Shown here piece by piece: positions 7,686-16,695 of a stretch of 64,000 bases of DNA. This DNA is from Taishania sp965247975 (GTDB lineage Bacteria > Bacteroidota > Bacteroidia > Flavobacteriales_D > Crocinitomicaceae): positions 2,480,001-2,544,000 of the forward strand of contig OZ252050.1 of NCBI GenBank assembly GCA_965247975.1. The letters run 5' to 3'. Both the position numbers and the translations under genes were made by a program. The notes beneath the pieces are model-generated. The model had not been told where the DNA came from. It made no database searches and worked only from the letters and a program-made list of their open reading frames with translations. Within the stretch, counting starts at the first letter, position 1; the number at the start of each line of letters is the position of its first letter.

Positions 7686-9374
7686 ATGCAAAAGTCCATT
7701 TCATCCTTATTTTTCGTACTAATAGTATTTGTTGGAATTTCTCAAAAAAAAGCAACTGCTTACGAAGTAAGATATAACACGTATGAAAACGAACAAAAAA
7801 CAACCAACCCGTTTAGTTTTTATTATGATGACGGCATGGTTTTTCTTTCGAAAATGGACAGCCGAATTCAAAATTACACAGATTTTAAGCGGAAAGAAAA
7901 CAATAGCACGCTGACCTATGACAACAAAACATACCGAAAAGTTGCGCCTTTTGAAAGTTTACCAAAACCATCCATCGAAGATCGAAACAAACAACTTTTG
8001 GGTTACAATTGTCGTTACGCTTCCTTTACTTATTTTTCCAATAAAATAGAAGTTTGGTATACGGAAGTAGCTCCTGTTAAAGGTTCGCCTTACAACAACT
8101 ATTTACCTTCGGAAAACGCCTTGGTAATGGAAATCAGCATCAATGGGAGTTTACGTATGAGTATTCAATCTATTGAAAAAGTTAAATCTTACGATGTAGC
8201 CAAGCGACATAGAGAATTGGAAATCCCAGTAAACGATGCTGAATTTGAAGAATTAAAAATCAATGCTAGATATACGCGAATTTCTGTCTTTGAAAATGAA
8301 ATCGTCAATTTTGACCCAAGTATTTTACCAGCACAGGATCACAACTTATCGGCTGATTCAGTATATCATTTCTCAAAAGGAACCATTGTTTTGAAAAAAG
8401 TGAAAATCCCAAAAGAACTTCAGAAAAGTGAGTTTGTGTTTGCAAAACTTAGTTGTCGTTCGAATGGCGATGCATACGACCGAACGGGTTCACTTTTTAT
8501 GATTCCAGTGCATGATACCAATCAAATCTCGATGCTGTCAGCGATGCAATTTGGAATAGAACAATTGCCCGTCATTAAAGACAATCAGGGAAATGTATAT
8601 CAAGGAATTGTGCGCGATGCAAACTATAGTCCACTAATAGAATGGATGCGTTTTTTTACTTCTTTTGGTGCAAAGCATTTCAACGAAAAACGTCAAATCA
8701 ACAATTACAATTGGGAAGACAATGTAACTTACAAACAAGACATTAGCCAGTTATTCCCCTCCAATGCTGATGAAATCTGGGTAGGAATCTTTGTAGGAAA
8801 TTATGACAAAGGTGGACACATTGTGAACCTTGAACTTGATTTTTATCCTTCATTCGAAGCTCCAGACAGCGCTAAATCAGAAAAATTCATTGCTCCGCTA
8901 TTCTCAACCTTAAACATTTTAGAAATGTCGGGACAAAATTATGGCGGTTTGTTTGGAAACGATACCTTAAAATCTACTTTTAGTATCCCCGAAAATTGTT
9001 CTAATTTAAAATTATTTTACACTTCAACTGGTCACGGAGGTTGGGAAGGTGGCGACGAATTCAACCCCAAAATGAACCGCATTTTCATTGATGGTAAAGA
9101 AATTTTCAGCATTGTGCCTTGGCGAACGGATTGCGCTACGTATCGTTTTTTCAATCCAGCATCTGGAAATTTTGAAAACGGATTATCTTCCAGCGACTTG
9201 AGCAGATCCAATTGGTGTCCGGCAACCTTGACTCCACCCTATTTAATTCCCTTAAATAATTTAAAATCTGGCGAACATGTTGTCGAAGTGATTATTGACC
9301 AAGGAAAAAATGAAGGAAACAACAGCAGTCACTGGAATGTGAGTGGAATTATAGTTGGTAAATTAGCTCGTTAG
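7686..9374 (+). CDS. Peptide-N-glycosidase F homologue, PNGase F-II-like, with extra N-terminal domain
   Basis: 562 residues with a Sec signal (about 1-20). PNGase F cleaves the bond between Asn and N-glycans, releasing whole glycans from glycoproteins outside the cytoplasm. The two PNGase F domains span roughly 215-390 and 400-560. The Asp equivalent to catalytic Asp60 is in DAYDRTG (D265), and the Glu equivalent to Glu206 appears to be E458 in GGDEFNP. PWRTDCATYR and SRSNWCP match the known C-domain loops. I find no clear counterpart of Glu118. Residues 21-210 form an additional domain (LGYNCRYAS..., GLPGLI-like in feel) that would correspond to the N-terminal bowl-like domain of PNGase F-II. 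Stands alone; a TACATTTG -7-like element lies far upstream (7526-7533). Likely used to feed on glycoproteins. Confidence 0.88.
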   Translation: MQKSISSLFFVLIVFVGISQKKATAYEVRYNTYENEQKTTNPFSFYYDDGMVFLSKMDSRIQNYTDFKRKENNSTLTYDNKTYRKVAPFESLPKPSIEDRNKQLLGYNCRYASFTYFSNKIEVWYTEVAPVKGSPYNNYLPSENALVMEISINGSLRMSIQSIEKVKSYDVAKRHRELEIPVNDAEFEELKINARYTRISVFENEIVNFDPSILPAQDHNLSADSVYHFSKGTIVLKKVKIPKELQKSEFVFAKLSCRSNGDAYDRTGSLFMIPVHDTNQISMLSAMQFGIEQLPVIKDNQGNVYQGIVRDANYSPLIEWMRFFTSFGAKHFNEKRQINNYNWEDNVTYKQDISQLFPSNADEIWVGIFVGNYDKGGHIVNLELDFYPSFEAPDSAKSEKFIAPLFSTLNILEMSGQNYGGLFGNDTLKSTFSIPENCSNLKLFYTSTGHGGWEGGDEFNPKMNRIFIDGKEIFSIVPWRTDCATYRFFNPASGNFENGLSSSDLSRSNWCPATLTPPYLIPLNNLKSGEHVVEVIIDQGKNEGNNSSHWNVSGIIVGKLAR

Positions 9375-9507
9375 AATTGATCTTTTAACTTCGTTTTGCC
9401 AAAAAGTCCTACGACTTTTGTGAAATTATGACGAAAAACGTTAGGAGTTTTTTGAAATTAGTCCGTTGTGATCAAAATTATAACTTCAGAGTGTAAAATG
9501 AACGAAT

Positions 9508-9540
9508 AAAAAAGAGGCCTTCGAAAAAGCCTCTTTTTTA
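9508..9540. terminator. Bidirectional terminator
   Basis: Stem AAAGAGGC (9511-9518) / GCCTCTTT (9529-9536) flanked by A and T runs. It lies between the convergent PNGase gene and the small lipoprotein gene. Confidence 0.85.
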
Positions 9541-9546
9541 GATTCA

Positions 9547-9756
9547 TTAATGTTCGTGACAATGAACTGTGTAAACCGTTCCGTCAACTGCATACCCGCT
9601 TGCTTCAAGAGTCTCAAGGTCATCTCCACATTTTTCTCCCAATTCTACTTCACCTGTTGGACCATCGTAATGACAATCGTGGCATTCTTCTTTTTTACAA
9701 GAAGCAAAAAACAATGCAACTCCAATTGTTGCTACAAACAAACTACTTTTTTTCAT
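9547..9756 (-). CDS. Small Cys/His-rich lipoprotein
   Basis: 69 residues, not in a family I can name. A lipoprotein signal ends at FASC (lipid-anchored Cys), followed by KKEECHDCHYDGPTG, a further Cys and the C-terminal HCHEH. The dense Cys/His pattern suggests metal binding in the periplasm or at the outer membrane. Its start overlaps the end of the TonB-receptor gene by 14 bases on the same strand, so the two are translated from one transcript. With the His-rich 106-residue protein upstream, this looks like a metal-uptake or metal-sensing set; the metal is not determined. Confidence 0.75.
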   Translation of the reverse strand: MKKSSLFVATIGVALFFASCKKEECHDCHYDGPTGEVELGEKCGDDLETLEASGYAVDGTVYTVHCHEH

Positions 9757-11983
9757 GATAATTAATTGTTAATGAAAGTTTTACATATAAATTAAGACCT
9801 GGGCTTTCCAAGCCAATGTTTTTTAATCGTGATAAATGATTGATGTACTTTGTATTCGTCAAATTCCGTGCACCTAGTTGAAGTTCAATAGGCAAAGAAC
9901 CTGTTGATTTAAAATTGACTCCTAGGTTAAAAAGGCTATAATCTGGTGATTTTATCTCATAACTGACAACATTATTCTGAGGTAAAAAATAATGATGTTG
10001 AAGCACAATTTCAGAGATTCTGAATTTCGTTCTCGTGTTGAAACGAACAATTGCCGAAGAACTAATGCGTGGCTGCGGCATCAAGGACAAATTTTGACCA
10101 TCGCTTGAGATACCTCGAAGGTAAGAAAACGCACTTTCTAAGTGTAACCAATGCGCAAAATGTGGATGATAATGGAATCCAAAATCAACGCCATATAACT
10201 CCGCTCGATCGATTTGTTCATACTTAAACAAGGGATTTCCTTCAACAATACTGTCTTTCGGATTAATGGTAATGTAGTCCGTTATTTGCGAAACAAATGG
10301 ATTCAAGATGAAAGAAATGTGATCTCCTGAAACTTCGTAAGTTAAATCAACCTGAATTGCCTTTTCTGGCACTAAATTCAAATCACCAATTTCGTAACGC
10401 AAAGCACCGTGATGAACGCCATTAGAAAGCAATTCCGACAAATGTGGAACTCTAAATCCAGAAGAAATGTTTAAGCGAACCAATTGCTTTTCTGCTGTGT
10501 AAACGGTTCCAAAGGCAAAATTGAATCCACTGAAATTTTTATTAAACGATGTAGGAAAATGTACCGTATCCGTTTCACTTTTCAAGGTTCTAAAATCTGC
10601 TCGCGCTCCTGCTTGAAATTTCCATTTTCTCAAATCATAATAGAAATTAGTGTAAATTCCATTGTCGTATTGAAGTGCATTCGGCAAAAGACGATCAGAT
10701 GCTTTGGTATCATTGAGTTGCTGTTGATACATTCCTTGAACACCGTAAACAGCAGTCATTCTTTTCGTTAAATCACTTTTTACTTTAAAATTGTAAAGCA
10801 AATTCTGCAAGTCTAAACTCAAAAATGGAATGGTTACTTTTTCTTCAAACTCTTTTAAAGTATTTTTTGTGGCGCCTACTAAAAAATCAACGGTGTGCTT
10901 CTTAAAAATGAATTTGTTTTCAAACGAAGCAATGTGATTGGTAAAATATTGAACGGGCAATGTTTTTTCACGCAGTTGTTTGGATGAAATAAACAAATCT
11001 GGACTTAAGATTGTATCGTGAGTATGTCCTGGAATTCCAACTCGAACGTTTGCATAGCTGTATTTTAAGTTTGAAATCCATTTCCCTTTATTCCAACCCA
11101 AATTAATTTTCCCAGCCATTTCTTGGAAACGTGAATTTTTAACAAAATCAGCATTTGGCAATTGAAAATCCGCTTGGGAATTGTATCGCCCACCTACATT
11201 GATTCTCAATCCTTTGATTGCTCCTTTGTAATAAAGTGAGTTGATGGTCCCCATCGAATTATGCTCAAATTGAGATGAAACTTTTAGTTCATGCGTTTTT
11301 TGTTGTGCATAGGCTTCATCGAAAAAGTAAACCACACCACCAAGCGCATCGGCCCCATACAGCAGTGAAGCTGGACCTTTGATTACTTCAACAGCTCCAA
11401 TTCCTAAATCCGTCAATCCCATGCCATGATCTCCGCCCCATTGCTGATTTTCGATGCGAATTCCGTTCAACATAGTAACAACTCGAGTTCCTTGCAAACC
11501 TCGGATGACTGGCTTTGAAATTCCATTTCCTGTTGATGAATTGTACACACCTGGAATCGCTTCAATGGCCTGACCTATATTCGTTACAGGAACAACATTT
11601 AGATCAGATATGGACTTATGTTCGATGTGTGCACTATTATCTCTCTGCAATTGATTGCGCGCGCCAGACACAACTACTTCATCCAATTCGACGTGCTGTG
11701 GATTCAAGTAAATGAGAATTAATTGATTCGCAGGAACAGAAAAGAACCGTGTTTCATAGCCGAAATTTGAAATTTTCATCGAAATTTGTTCAGGAAATGA
11801 TCCTGCAAACTGAAAATTTCCAGCACTGTCACACTTCGCTCCGAGGTGGTAATCAGTCAACACTACCGAAGCAAATGGAATACCTTGTTTGGTGATTGAA
11901 TCAAGGACTTGTCCTTTAATTCCTTGTGCTTGAGCTTGAACGCTTGAAATCATCAAGGCGAACACCCAAAAAAACTTGTTCAT
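9743..11983 (-). CDS. TonB-dependent outer-membrane receptor
   Basis: 746 residues from the chosen start (11983); a longer frame to 12049 exists, but MNKFFWVFALMISSVQAQAQ is a proper signal peptide. A carboxypeptidase-like regulatory domain (about 20-100) precedes the plug domain (about 105-220) with the motifs PVIRGLQGTRVVTMLNG and EVIKGPASLLYGADALGGVV; the remainder is the 22-strand barrel ending in a typical aromatic C-terminus region. The plug resembles ZnuD-type and other metal or small-molecule receptors more than SusC. Small metal-binding-like proteins on both sides support uptake of a metal ion, zinc or copper being the natural guesses. No SusD partner is present. Confidence 0.9.
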   Translation of the reverse strand: MNKFFWVFALMISSVQAQAQGIKGQVLDSITKQGIPFASVVLTDYHLGAKCDSAGNFQFAGSFPEQISMKISNFGYETRFFSVPANQLILIYLNPQHVELDEVVVSGARNQLQRDNSAHIEHKSISDLNVVPVTNIGQAIEAIPGVYNSSTGNGISKPVIRGLQGTRVVTMLNGIRIENQQWGGDHGMGLTDLGIGAVEVIKGPASLLYGADALGGVVYFFDEAYAQQKTHELKVSSQFEHNSMGTINSLYYKGAIKGLRINVGGRYNSQADFQLPNADFVKNSRFQEMAGKINLGWNKGKWISNLKYSYANVRVGIPGHTHDTILSPDLFISSKQLREKTLPVQYFTNHIASFENKFIFKKHTVDFLVGATKNTLKEFEEKVTIPFLSLDLQNLLYNFKVKSDLTKRMTAVYGVQGMYQQQLNDTKASDRLLPNALQYDNGIYTNFYYDLRKWKFQAGARADFRTLKSETDTVHFPTSFNKNFSGFNFAFGTVYTAEKQLVRLNISSGFRVPHLSELLSNGVHHGALRYEIGDLNLVPEKAIQVDLTYEVSGDHISFILNPFVSQITDYITINPKDSIVEGNPLFKYEQIDRAELYGVDFGFHYHPHFAHWLHLESAFSYLRGISSDGQNLSLMPQPRISSSAIVRFNTRTKFRISEIVLQHHYFLPQNNVVSYEIKSPDYSLFNLGVNFKSTGSLPIELQLGARNLTNTKYINHLSRLKNIGLESPGLNLYVKLSLTINYHEKK

Positions 11984-12144
11984 TCTAAAAATTATTTCTT
12001 GATTTAAATGCTTTTGTGGCAAGAAATGCGCACAACTATTTATCGTCAAAAGTTTGATCAGACATCAACATCACCCAAAATAACATGGATATATCATTGA
12101 ACAATAACAAACTTATCAGAAAAAAGGAAGAAATTCCCTAAAAA

Positions 12145-12465
12145 TTAAGCATTTGGCGGCCCACGCAGACATTCCGTACTTACCTCATCTTGATCGACGA
12201 TTGTAACTTTGAATGCTTGAAAAGCAACATAAGTAGGTTTTTGAAAACGATAGAAAAATGATAATGGTTTTTCAGCCAAATCCATATCATAATCGCAGGC
12301 AAAACAATCGTCATCGTAATGCGGTACATTCGAATGATCGTCTTGGTGATCTGAATTGGAAAGCTCAACGGAATCGTGATGGTCGCAATCGTGCATTAAA
12401 TCGCGCGGAGCAAGTAACACTCCAAATGCAATCAACAAACAATATGCAACAAACTTTTTCATCAT
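12145..12465 (-). CDS. Small exported His/Asp-rich protein
   Basis: 106 residues with an N-terminal hydrophobic segment (KKFVAYCLLIAFGVLLA). It carries HDCDHHD, HQDDHSN and DDDCFACDYDMD, and ends in LRGPPNA. The CxxC plus a terminal RGPP-like end recalls the proteobacterial DUF2946 proteins linked to copper (analogy only). Lies 160 bases upstream of the TonB receptor in the same direction. Metal sensing or delivery at the envelope is an inference. Confidence 0.7.
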   Translation of the reverse strand: MMKKFVAYCLLIAFGVLLAPRDLMHDCDHHDSVELSNSDHQDDHSNVPHYDDDCFACDYDMDLAEKPLSFFYRFQKPTYVAFQAFKVTIVDQDEVSTECLRGPPNA

Positions 12466-12477
12466 TTGAAAACAAAG

Positions 12478-12927
12478 TTACGGCTTTTTTGATTCACTCA
12501 AACATTTTTTAACCTTTCGCTCGTGGGATGCGCGTTCTGCAGGTGTTTTGTTTGCATCCAAACTCAAAAATGCTTGACATTTATTGGTCACAAAATCAGA
12601 TCTTTTCATGAGTTTATCAAATTTCGGTCCTTCAAAATCGGTTGTATTCATGATTGCTGTGTTTATTGAATCATTTGCGACAACACATTCACAAAAACCC
12701 CATTGTTCACCATATTTCTTTTCAATTTGCTTGAGATTTTCTTGTAGTTCCTTGGTGTTTTTTTTCTTCTCAGGACTTTTAATATCCTCCAAAATTTTGG
12801 ATGAAACAGTGTCTTTGGCTAGAGCATCTGATTCACTTTCAAGCAATTTGTCTGCAGATTTGTCGTTATTACACCCAACAATTAACATGAAAAGTAAAAA
12901 AAATTGTAGAATGAATTTAAATTGCAT
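12478..12927 (-). CDS. Lipoprotein of unknown function
   Basis: 149 residues from the ATG at 12925-12927; a TTG three codons upstream would give a slightly longer form. Signal peptide with lipobox LIVGC, then a charged, helical stretch (about 30-75) and a C-terminal part with CECVVAND, a Cys in TNKCQAF and a Cys in KKCLSES. Conserved-looking small lipoproteins of this build are common in Flavobacteriales, but I know no function. It runs toward the His-rich gene and may be in the same transcript (12 bases apart). Confidence 0.7.
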   Translation of the reverse strand: MQFKFILQFFLLFMLIVGCNNDKSADKLLESESDALAKDTVSSKILEDIKSPEKKKNTKELQENLKQIEKKYGEQWGFCECVVANDSINTAIMNTTDFEGPKFDKLMKRSDFVTNKCQAFLSLDANKTPAERASHERKVKKCLSESKKP

Positions 12928-12977
12928 TTTTGGCAATAAATTTGTTATGATTCGATTGAAGTAAAATTAAAAATAAA

Positions 12978-13703
12978 ATGACAAAGTCAAAACTAATTCT
13001 TTCCGCAATTTCAATGATGGCAACATTTCTTGTTTCAGGTCAAGAATTGCCGAAGGAAAATGAGTCAGAAGACACGTTCATGATGCATCTAACGATTCCT
13101 GAGATTTATACAAGTAAAACATTTCAGGCGGAATACAATCGTGAATTAGAGAAAATCAGACGTGTTTACCCAATGGCTCTGAGAGCCAAAGCCATTTTGA
13201 ATGAATATGAGGCTGAGTTGGCTAAAATTGAGAAAAAGGGTAAACAAAAAAAATACAGCAAGGAAACACACAACGATTTAAAAGATCAGTTTACCTATTC
13301 GATTCGCGATTTATATGTGAGCGAAGGGAACTTGTTGATGCAATTAGTTCATCGTGAAACAAACATGACCGTTGGCGAAATCATTAAGAAATACCAAGGC
13401 GGACTTCAATCTACTATTTATTCTGGTATCGGCAATGTTTTTGAGCAAGATTTGAATGCGAAATACGATCCAAAAGGAAAGAATAAAATTACGGAGATTG
13501 TCATTTCAGATATTTTGAATGGCTATGTATCCTTCAACCCAGAAATGGATGTTTTGACTAAAGCTGAATTCAAAAAAACGCAGGAGGAATATCGCGCAAA
13601 ACGAAAAGAATCAAAGAAAAAATATAGAATCATTAAACACGATAAACGTCGTGCTGAGAGACTTGCTCGGAAAGCGGAGAGAGAAGCTGAAAAGAAGCGA
13701 TAA
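12978..13703 (+). CDS. DUF4294 domain-containing protein
   Basis: 241 residues. A signal peptide (about 1-21, ending VSG) precedes a DUF4294-type domain with TSKTFQAEYNRELEKIRRVYPMALRAKAILNEY and the following helices; the last 40 residues are a strongly basic, Lys/Arg/Glu-rich tail (AERLARKAEREAEKKR). Function of the family is unknown. Divergent from the lipoprotein gene at 12927; a TAAATTTG element at 12943-12950 could be its -7. Monocistronic, followed by a terminator. Confidence 0.82.
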   Translation: MTKSKLILSAISMMATFLVSGQELPKENESEDTFMMHLTIPEIYTSKTFQAEYNRELEKIRRVYPMALRAKAILNEYEAELAKIEKKGKQKKYSKETHNDLKDQFTYSIRDLYVSEGNLLMQLVHRETNMTVGEIIKKYQGGLQSTIYSGIGNVFEQDLNAKYDPKGKNKITEIVISDILNGYVSFNPEMDVLTKAEFKKTQEEYRAKRKESKKKYRIIKHDKRRAERLARKAEREAEKKR

Positions 13704-13767
13704 GCTAGTAAAAAAAGAGGTATAAGTGATGAGCTTTTTGATCGTTAGTTTGAATACCGAAAATGCA

Positions 13768-13818
13768 AAAAGACTTGTTCTTGGATCGTTTTAACTCTGT
13801 TCCAAAAACAAGTCTTTT
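13768..13818. terminator. Bidirectional terminator between DUF4294 and yajC
   Basis: 12-base perfect stem AAAAGACTTGTT (13768-13779) / AACAAGTCTTTT (13807-13818) with a 27-base loop. Confidence 0.75.
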
Positions 13819-13839
13819 ACTTTAATCTTGATCTTCCGT

Positions 13840-14106
13840 TTATTTAACAGCTATCTGATCATCAATTGTTTGAGCAATTGCAGATTTGTCTAAGCGCAAT
13901 TTTGTACCTTCAGAAGCAATTAAAACGGTTGAGTCTGTTACTTCCAAAATTTTTCCGTGTACGCCACCAATAGTTACAATTTTATCCCCTTGAGCTAAGT
14001 TTTCACGAAACTTTTTTAATTCTTTTTGCTTTTTCATTTGTGGACGAATCATGAAGAAGTAAAATACTCCAATCATTAAAACGATCATTATCAATTGTTG
14101 TCCCAT
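13840..14106 (-). CDS. yajC: Preprotein translocase subunit YajC
   Basis: 88 residues, part of the SecDF-YajC accessory complex of the Sec translocon in the inner membrane. One N-terminal membrane helix (IMIVLMIGVFYFFMIRPQMK) followed by the conserved RPQxK(K) and the GDKIVTIGGVHGKI beta domain. Last gene of the leftward leucine dehydrogenase-nusB-DUF1573-yajC operon, as in other Flavobacteriia. Confidence 0.96.
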   Translation of the reverse strand: MGQQLIMIVLMIGVFYFFMIRPQMKKQKELKKFRENLAQGDKIVTIGGVHGKILEVTDSTVLIASEGTKLRLDKSAIAQTIDDQIAVK

Positions 14107-14135
14107 TTTGCTATTTATTTGTTTTTATTTGTTTA

Positions 14136-14525
14136 TTATTTAGCAATCACATTTGCCTTGATTGTTAATCTCGTTTCAGAAGGAGTTGTATTCGCAACAA
14201 CAACCACATTTTTTGTGATTGGACCTGAAGAAACTTTTTCTGTGTCGATCACAGCCGTAATTTTACCAGATTCACCTGGCATAATTGGAGCTTCTGGTTT
14301 CGACGGAACGGTGCAACTACAAGAAGGTTTTGCATCAGCGATAACCAATGGATAACTTCCTGTATTTTTAATCACAAATACCGCTTTCACTTTTTCACCT
14401 TTGATGACTTTGCCTGCATCAAAAACTGCTTCAACTTCTAAAGTTGTTTTATTTCCCACTTCCACTTCGTTCGAAGAGCAAGATACCAATGCGAATAAAC
14501 TCGCAAACAATACTAGTTTTTTCAT
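14136..14525 (-). CDS. DUF1573 lipoprotein
   Basis: 129 residues. Lipobox LVSC at the N-terminus, then an Ig-like/ASH-type domain: VFVIKNTGSYPLVIADAKPSCSCTVPSKPEAPIMPGESGKI is the DUF1573 hallmark with its CSC pair. The family is widespread in Bacteroidota and its role is unknown. It lies 6 bases behind nusB and 29 before yajC, so is co-transcribed with both; this order nusB-DUF1573-yajC is common in the phylum. Confidence 0.92.
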   Translation of the reverse strand: MKKLVLFASLFALVSCSSNEVEVGNKTTLEVEAVFDAGKVIKGEKVKAVFVIKNTGSYPLVIADAKPSCSCTVPSKPEAPIMPGESGKITAVIDTEKVSSGPITKNVVVVANTTPSETRLTIKANVIAK

Positions 14526-14531
14526 TTTCTA

Positions 14532-15479
14532 TTAATTTGTTAAACCTCGTCCAACTTTTAAAATCTTATTTTCTTTATTCAATCGATCAATTGCTTTGTC
14601 CAAAATCCCATTGATAAATCCATTGCTTTTTGGCGTAGAATAAAATTTTGAAATTTCAATGTACTCATTCAATGTCACTTTCGTGGGGATGGTTTCAAAA
14701 ATCTGAAATTCTGTGATTGCCATTTTCATGAGTATTACATCCATTTTTGCAATGCGGTCGAATTCCCAATTCTTGGTTAGATCATCAATCAAAGCTTCAT
14801 TCTCTTTATCCATCGCAATTGTTTGACGGAAAAGTTCACGAATGAACATCTGTTCGTCTGCGGGATCTTTGAATAAATCCATGATTTGAATGGTTTCTCC
14901 TTCTTCCGCTAGTTTCAAGGTTTTGAGAACCATAGAACAAATCAAATCGATATCATCCAACCAATGAATACTTTTTTCCTCGAAGAAATTATACAACAAC
15001 GGAAAATTAGCTATTTCAATCTTAAACAAATCCAACAAAAACAATTTGTCCGACTCAAAATCATTTTGGCCATTGTTCATGTGCTCAAAATACGTTTCGC
15101 TTTCGCTAATTGCTAAAATCATTTTGCGAAACATTTCTTGGTGCTCATCTCCTACCCAATTCACTTTTCGCTCTTCAGAAGCTCTTCGCAATTCCTGATT
15201 TCGTTCAAGCGCATCAATCAATCGGTTATTTACCAACTTCAAATTTGGATTTAAATCCGCCTCTGTTGGTCGTTTTTTCATTTTGTTGTCCTCAATGCGT
15301 TTTTCAGCACTTGCTTTTACTTCAATGATAGCCAAAACCAAGTACAGATACAAATCGTAAATTCGATCAATTGCCAGATTTAGTTCTTTTTCTGTTTTAA
15401 TAGCACTTTCTTTATCCGATTGATAAAAAGCATAAAGTGCTTGTAAAACTTTAATTCTTAAATGTCTTCTGTTTAGCAT
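14532..15479 (-). CDS. nusB: Transcription antitermination factor NusB
   Basis: 315 residues, much longer than E. coli NusB (about 139), which is normal for Bacteroidota. It starts MLNRRHLRIKVLQALYAFYQSD; the C-terminal half holds the conserved NusB fold (DDIDLICSMVLKTL..., RIAKMDVILMKMAITEF, PTKVTLNEYIEISKFYSTPKSNGFINGILDK). NusB with NusE binds boxA RNA and supports rRNA transcription. The N-terminal 150 residues are an added helical segment. Eight bases behind leucine dehydrogenase in the same operon. Confidence 0.95.
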   Translation of the reverse strand: MLNRRHLRIKVLQALYAFYQSDKESAIKTEKELNLAIDRIYDLYLYLVLAIIEVKASAEKRIEDNKMKKRPTEADLNPNLKLVNNRLIDALERNQELRRASEERKVNWVGDEHQEMFRKMILAISESETYFEHMNNGQNDFESDKLFLLDLFKIEIANFPLLYNFFEEKSIHWLDDIDLICSMVLKTLKLAEEGETIQIMDLFKDPADEQMFIRELFRQTIAMDKENEALIDDLTKNWEFDRIAKMDVILMKMAITEFQIFETIPTKVTLNEYIEISKFYSTPKSNGFINGILDKAIDRLNKENKILKVGRGLTN

Positions 15480-15487
15480 TTCTGTTT

Positions 15488-16585
15488 TTACATTGGCAAT
15501 TTCACCTTTCCAATTGCTTCGATGCGCTCTTCCGCCATTTTATTCGCAATTTGGTATGTTGGTGTGTTTTCTGCTTTTGATCTTTTTACAATGGTTGAAA
15601 TCGTGTCATAAATGTCTACAGCTTTGTCCATCGCCCATTTTGCAGGCAATCCAGCAACTTCAGAATAGCAATTAATTACACCACCTGCATTCAACGCGAA
15701 GTCAGGAGCGTAAATCATGCCTTTGTCCATCACAGCGCGACCGTGAATATCCTCTTGTTTCAATTGATTGTTTGCAGCTCCAGCAATGATAGAACATTTC
15801 AAACGTTGCAACGTATCGTCATTCACCGTTGCACCTAATGCACACGGAGCATAAATGTCCATGTCAATGTCATAGATTTCATCCAATCCAACCACTTTTG
15901 CTCCGTATTGTTGTGCCACACGCTGCAATGTTGGTTCGTGAATATCTGTGATGTAAATATCTGCGTTTTCTTTCGCTAAAGCTGCTACAAGGTATTCACC
16001 TACGTGACCAACCCCTTGAACGGCAATTTTCTTTCCAGCAAGTGAATCAGATCCAAATTGTTCTTTGGCACACGCTTTCATTCCCATATAAGTTCCGTGA
16101 GCTGTTACTGGCGACGGGTCTCCAGATTTCCCTGGTAAACCAACCACATGATTTGTTTCCATGTTTACCCACGTCATATCGATAGGAGAAATTCCAACAT
16201 CTTCTGCTGTGATGTATTTTCCACCAAGGCTATTCACAAACTTCCCGAAACGGCGCATTAAAGCTTCTGATTTCATGGAACGAGCATCACCAATGATAAC
16301 AGCTTTTCCACCACCAAGATTTAGACCAGAAATTGAATTTTTGTAAGTCATTCCGCGTGATAAACGCAAAACATCTGTTAATGCTTCCATTTCGTTTGCG
16401 TATGCCCACATACGGGTACCTCCTAGCGCAGGACCCAAAATAGTATTATGAACTGCAATAATTGCTTTTAAACCCGTTGCATTGTCATTGCAAAAAAGCA
16501 ATTGTTCGTGATTGTATTTGCTCATTTGCGCAATCACAGGATTTTCCATTAAATTGGTATCCTCTAAATTTTTTACTTCATACAT
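15488..16585 (-). CDS. Leucine/Glu/Phe/Val family dehydrogenase
   Basis: 365 residues, NAD-dependent oxidative deamination of branched-chain amino acids, most likely leucine dehydrogenase. The N-domain has GPALGGTRMW and the active-site motif LGGGKAVIIGD with the catalytic Lys; AEDVGISP follows; the Rossmann part has the fingerprint VQGVGHVGEYLV. Length fits leucine dehydrogenase (about 365) better than glutamate dehydrogenase. First gene of the operon with nusB, DUF1573 and yajC. A TATTTTTG -7 element on the minus strand at 16675-16682 gives a leader of about 85 bases that overlaps the promoter of the divergent ABC gene. Supplies 2-oxo acids for branched fatty acids and amino acid turnover (family knowledge). 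Confidence 0.92.
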   Translation of the reverse strand: MYEVKNLEDTNLMENPVIAQMSKYNHEQLLFCNDNATGLKAIIAVHNTILGPALGGTRMWAYANEMEALTDVLRLSRGMTYKNSISGLNLGGGKAVIIGDARSMKSEALMRRFGKFVNSLGGKYITAEDVGISPIDMTWVNMETNHVVGLPGKSGDPSPVTAHGTYMGMKACAKEQFGSDSLAGKKIAVQGVGHVGEYLVAALAKENADIYITDIHEPTLQRVAQQYGAKVVGLDEIYDIDMDIYAPCALGATVNDDTLQRLKCSIIAGAANNQLKQEDIHGRAVMDKGMIYAPDFALNAGGVINCYSEVAGLPAKWAMDKAVDIYDTISTIVKRSKAENTPTYQIANKMAEERIEAIGKVKLPM

Positions 16586-16627
16586 ACTTCTACAGCATCA
16601 ATAATAAATGTTATTTCAAGTTGAATG

Positions 16628-16684
16628 CCTATTTTTGCAACGCAGTTTAAAAAATGAACGGCAAAAACGCACCGCAAAAATAGG
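16628..16684. promoter_or_regulatory. Facing promoters inside an 11-base inverted repeat
   Basis: CCTATTTTTGC (16628-16638) and its exact inverse GCAAAAATAGG (16674-16684). Each arm holds a TATTTTTG -7 element: the left one for the ABC gene at 16696, the right one (minus strand) for leucine dehydrogenase. The arms point at each other, so the two 5' leaders would overlap by roughly 25 bases. Good -33 boxes are not obvious. Confidence 0.5.
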
Positions 16685-16695
16685 AATTTTATAGC

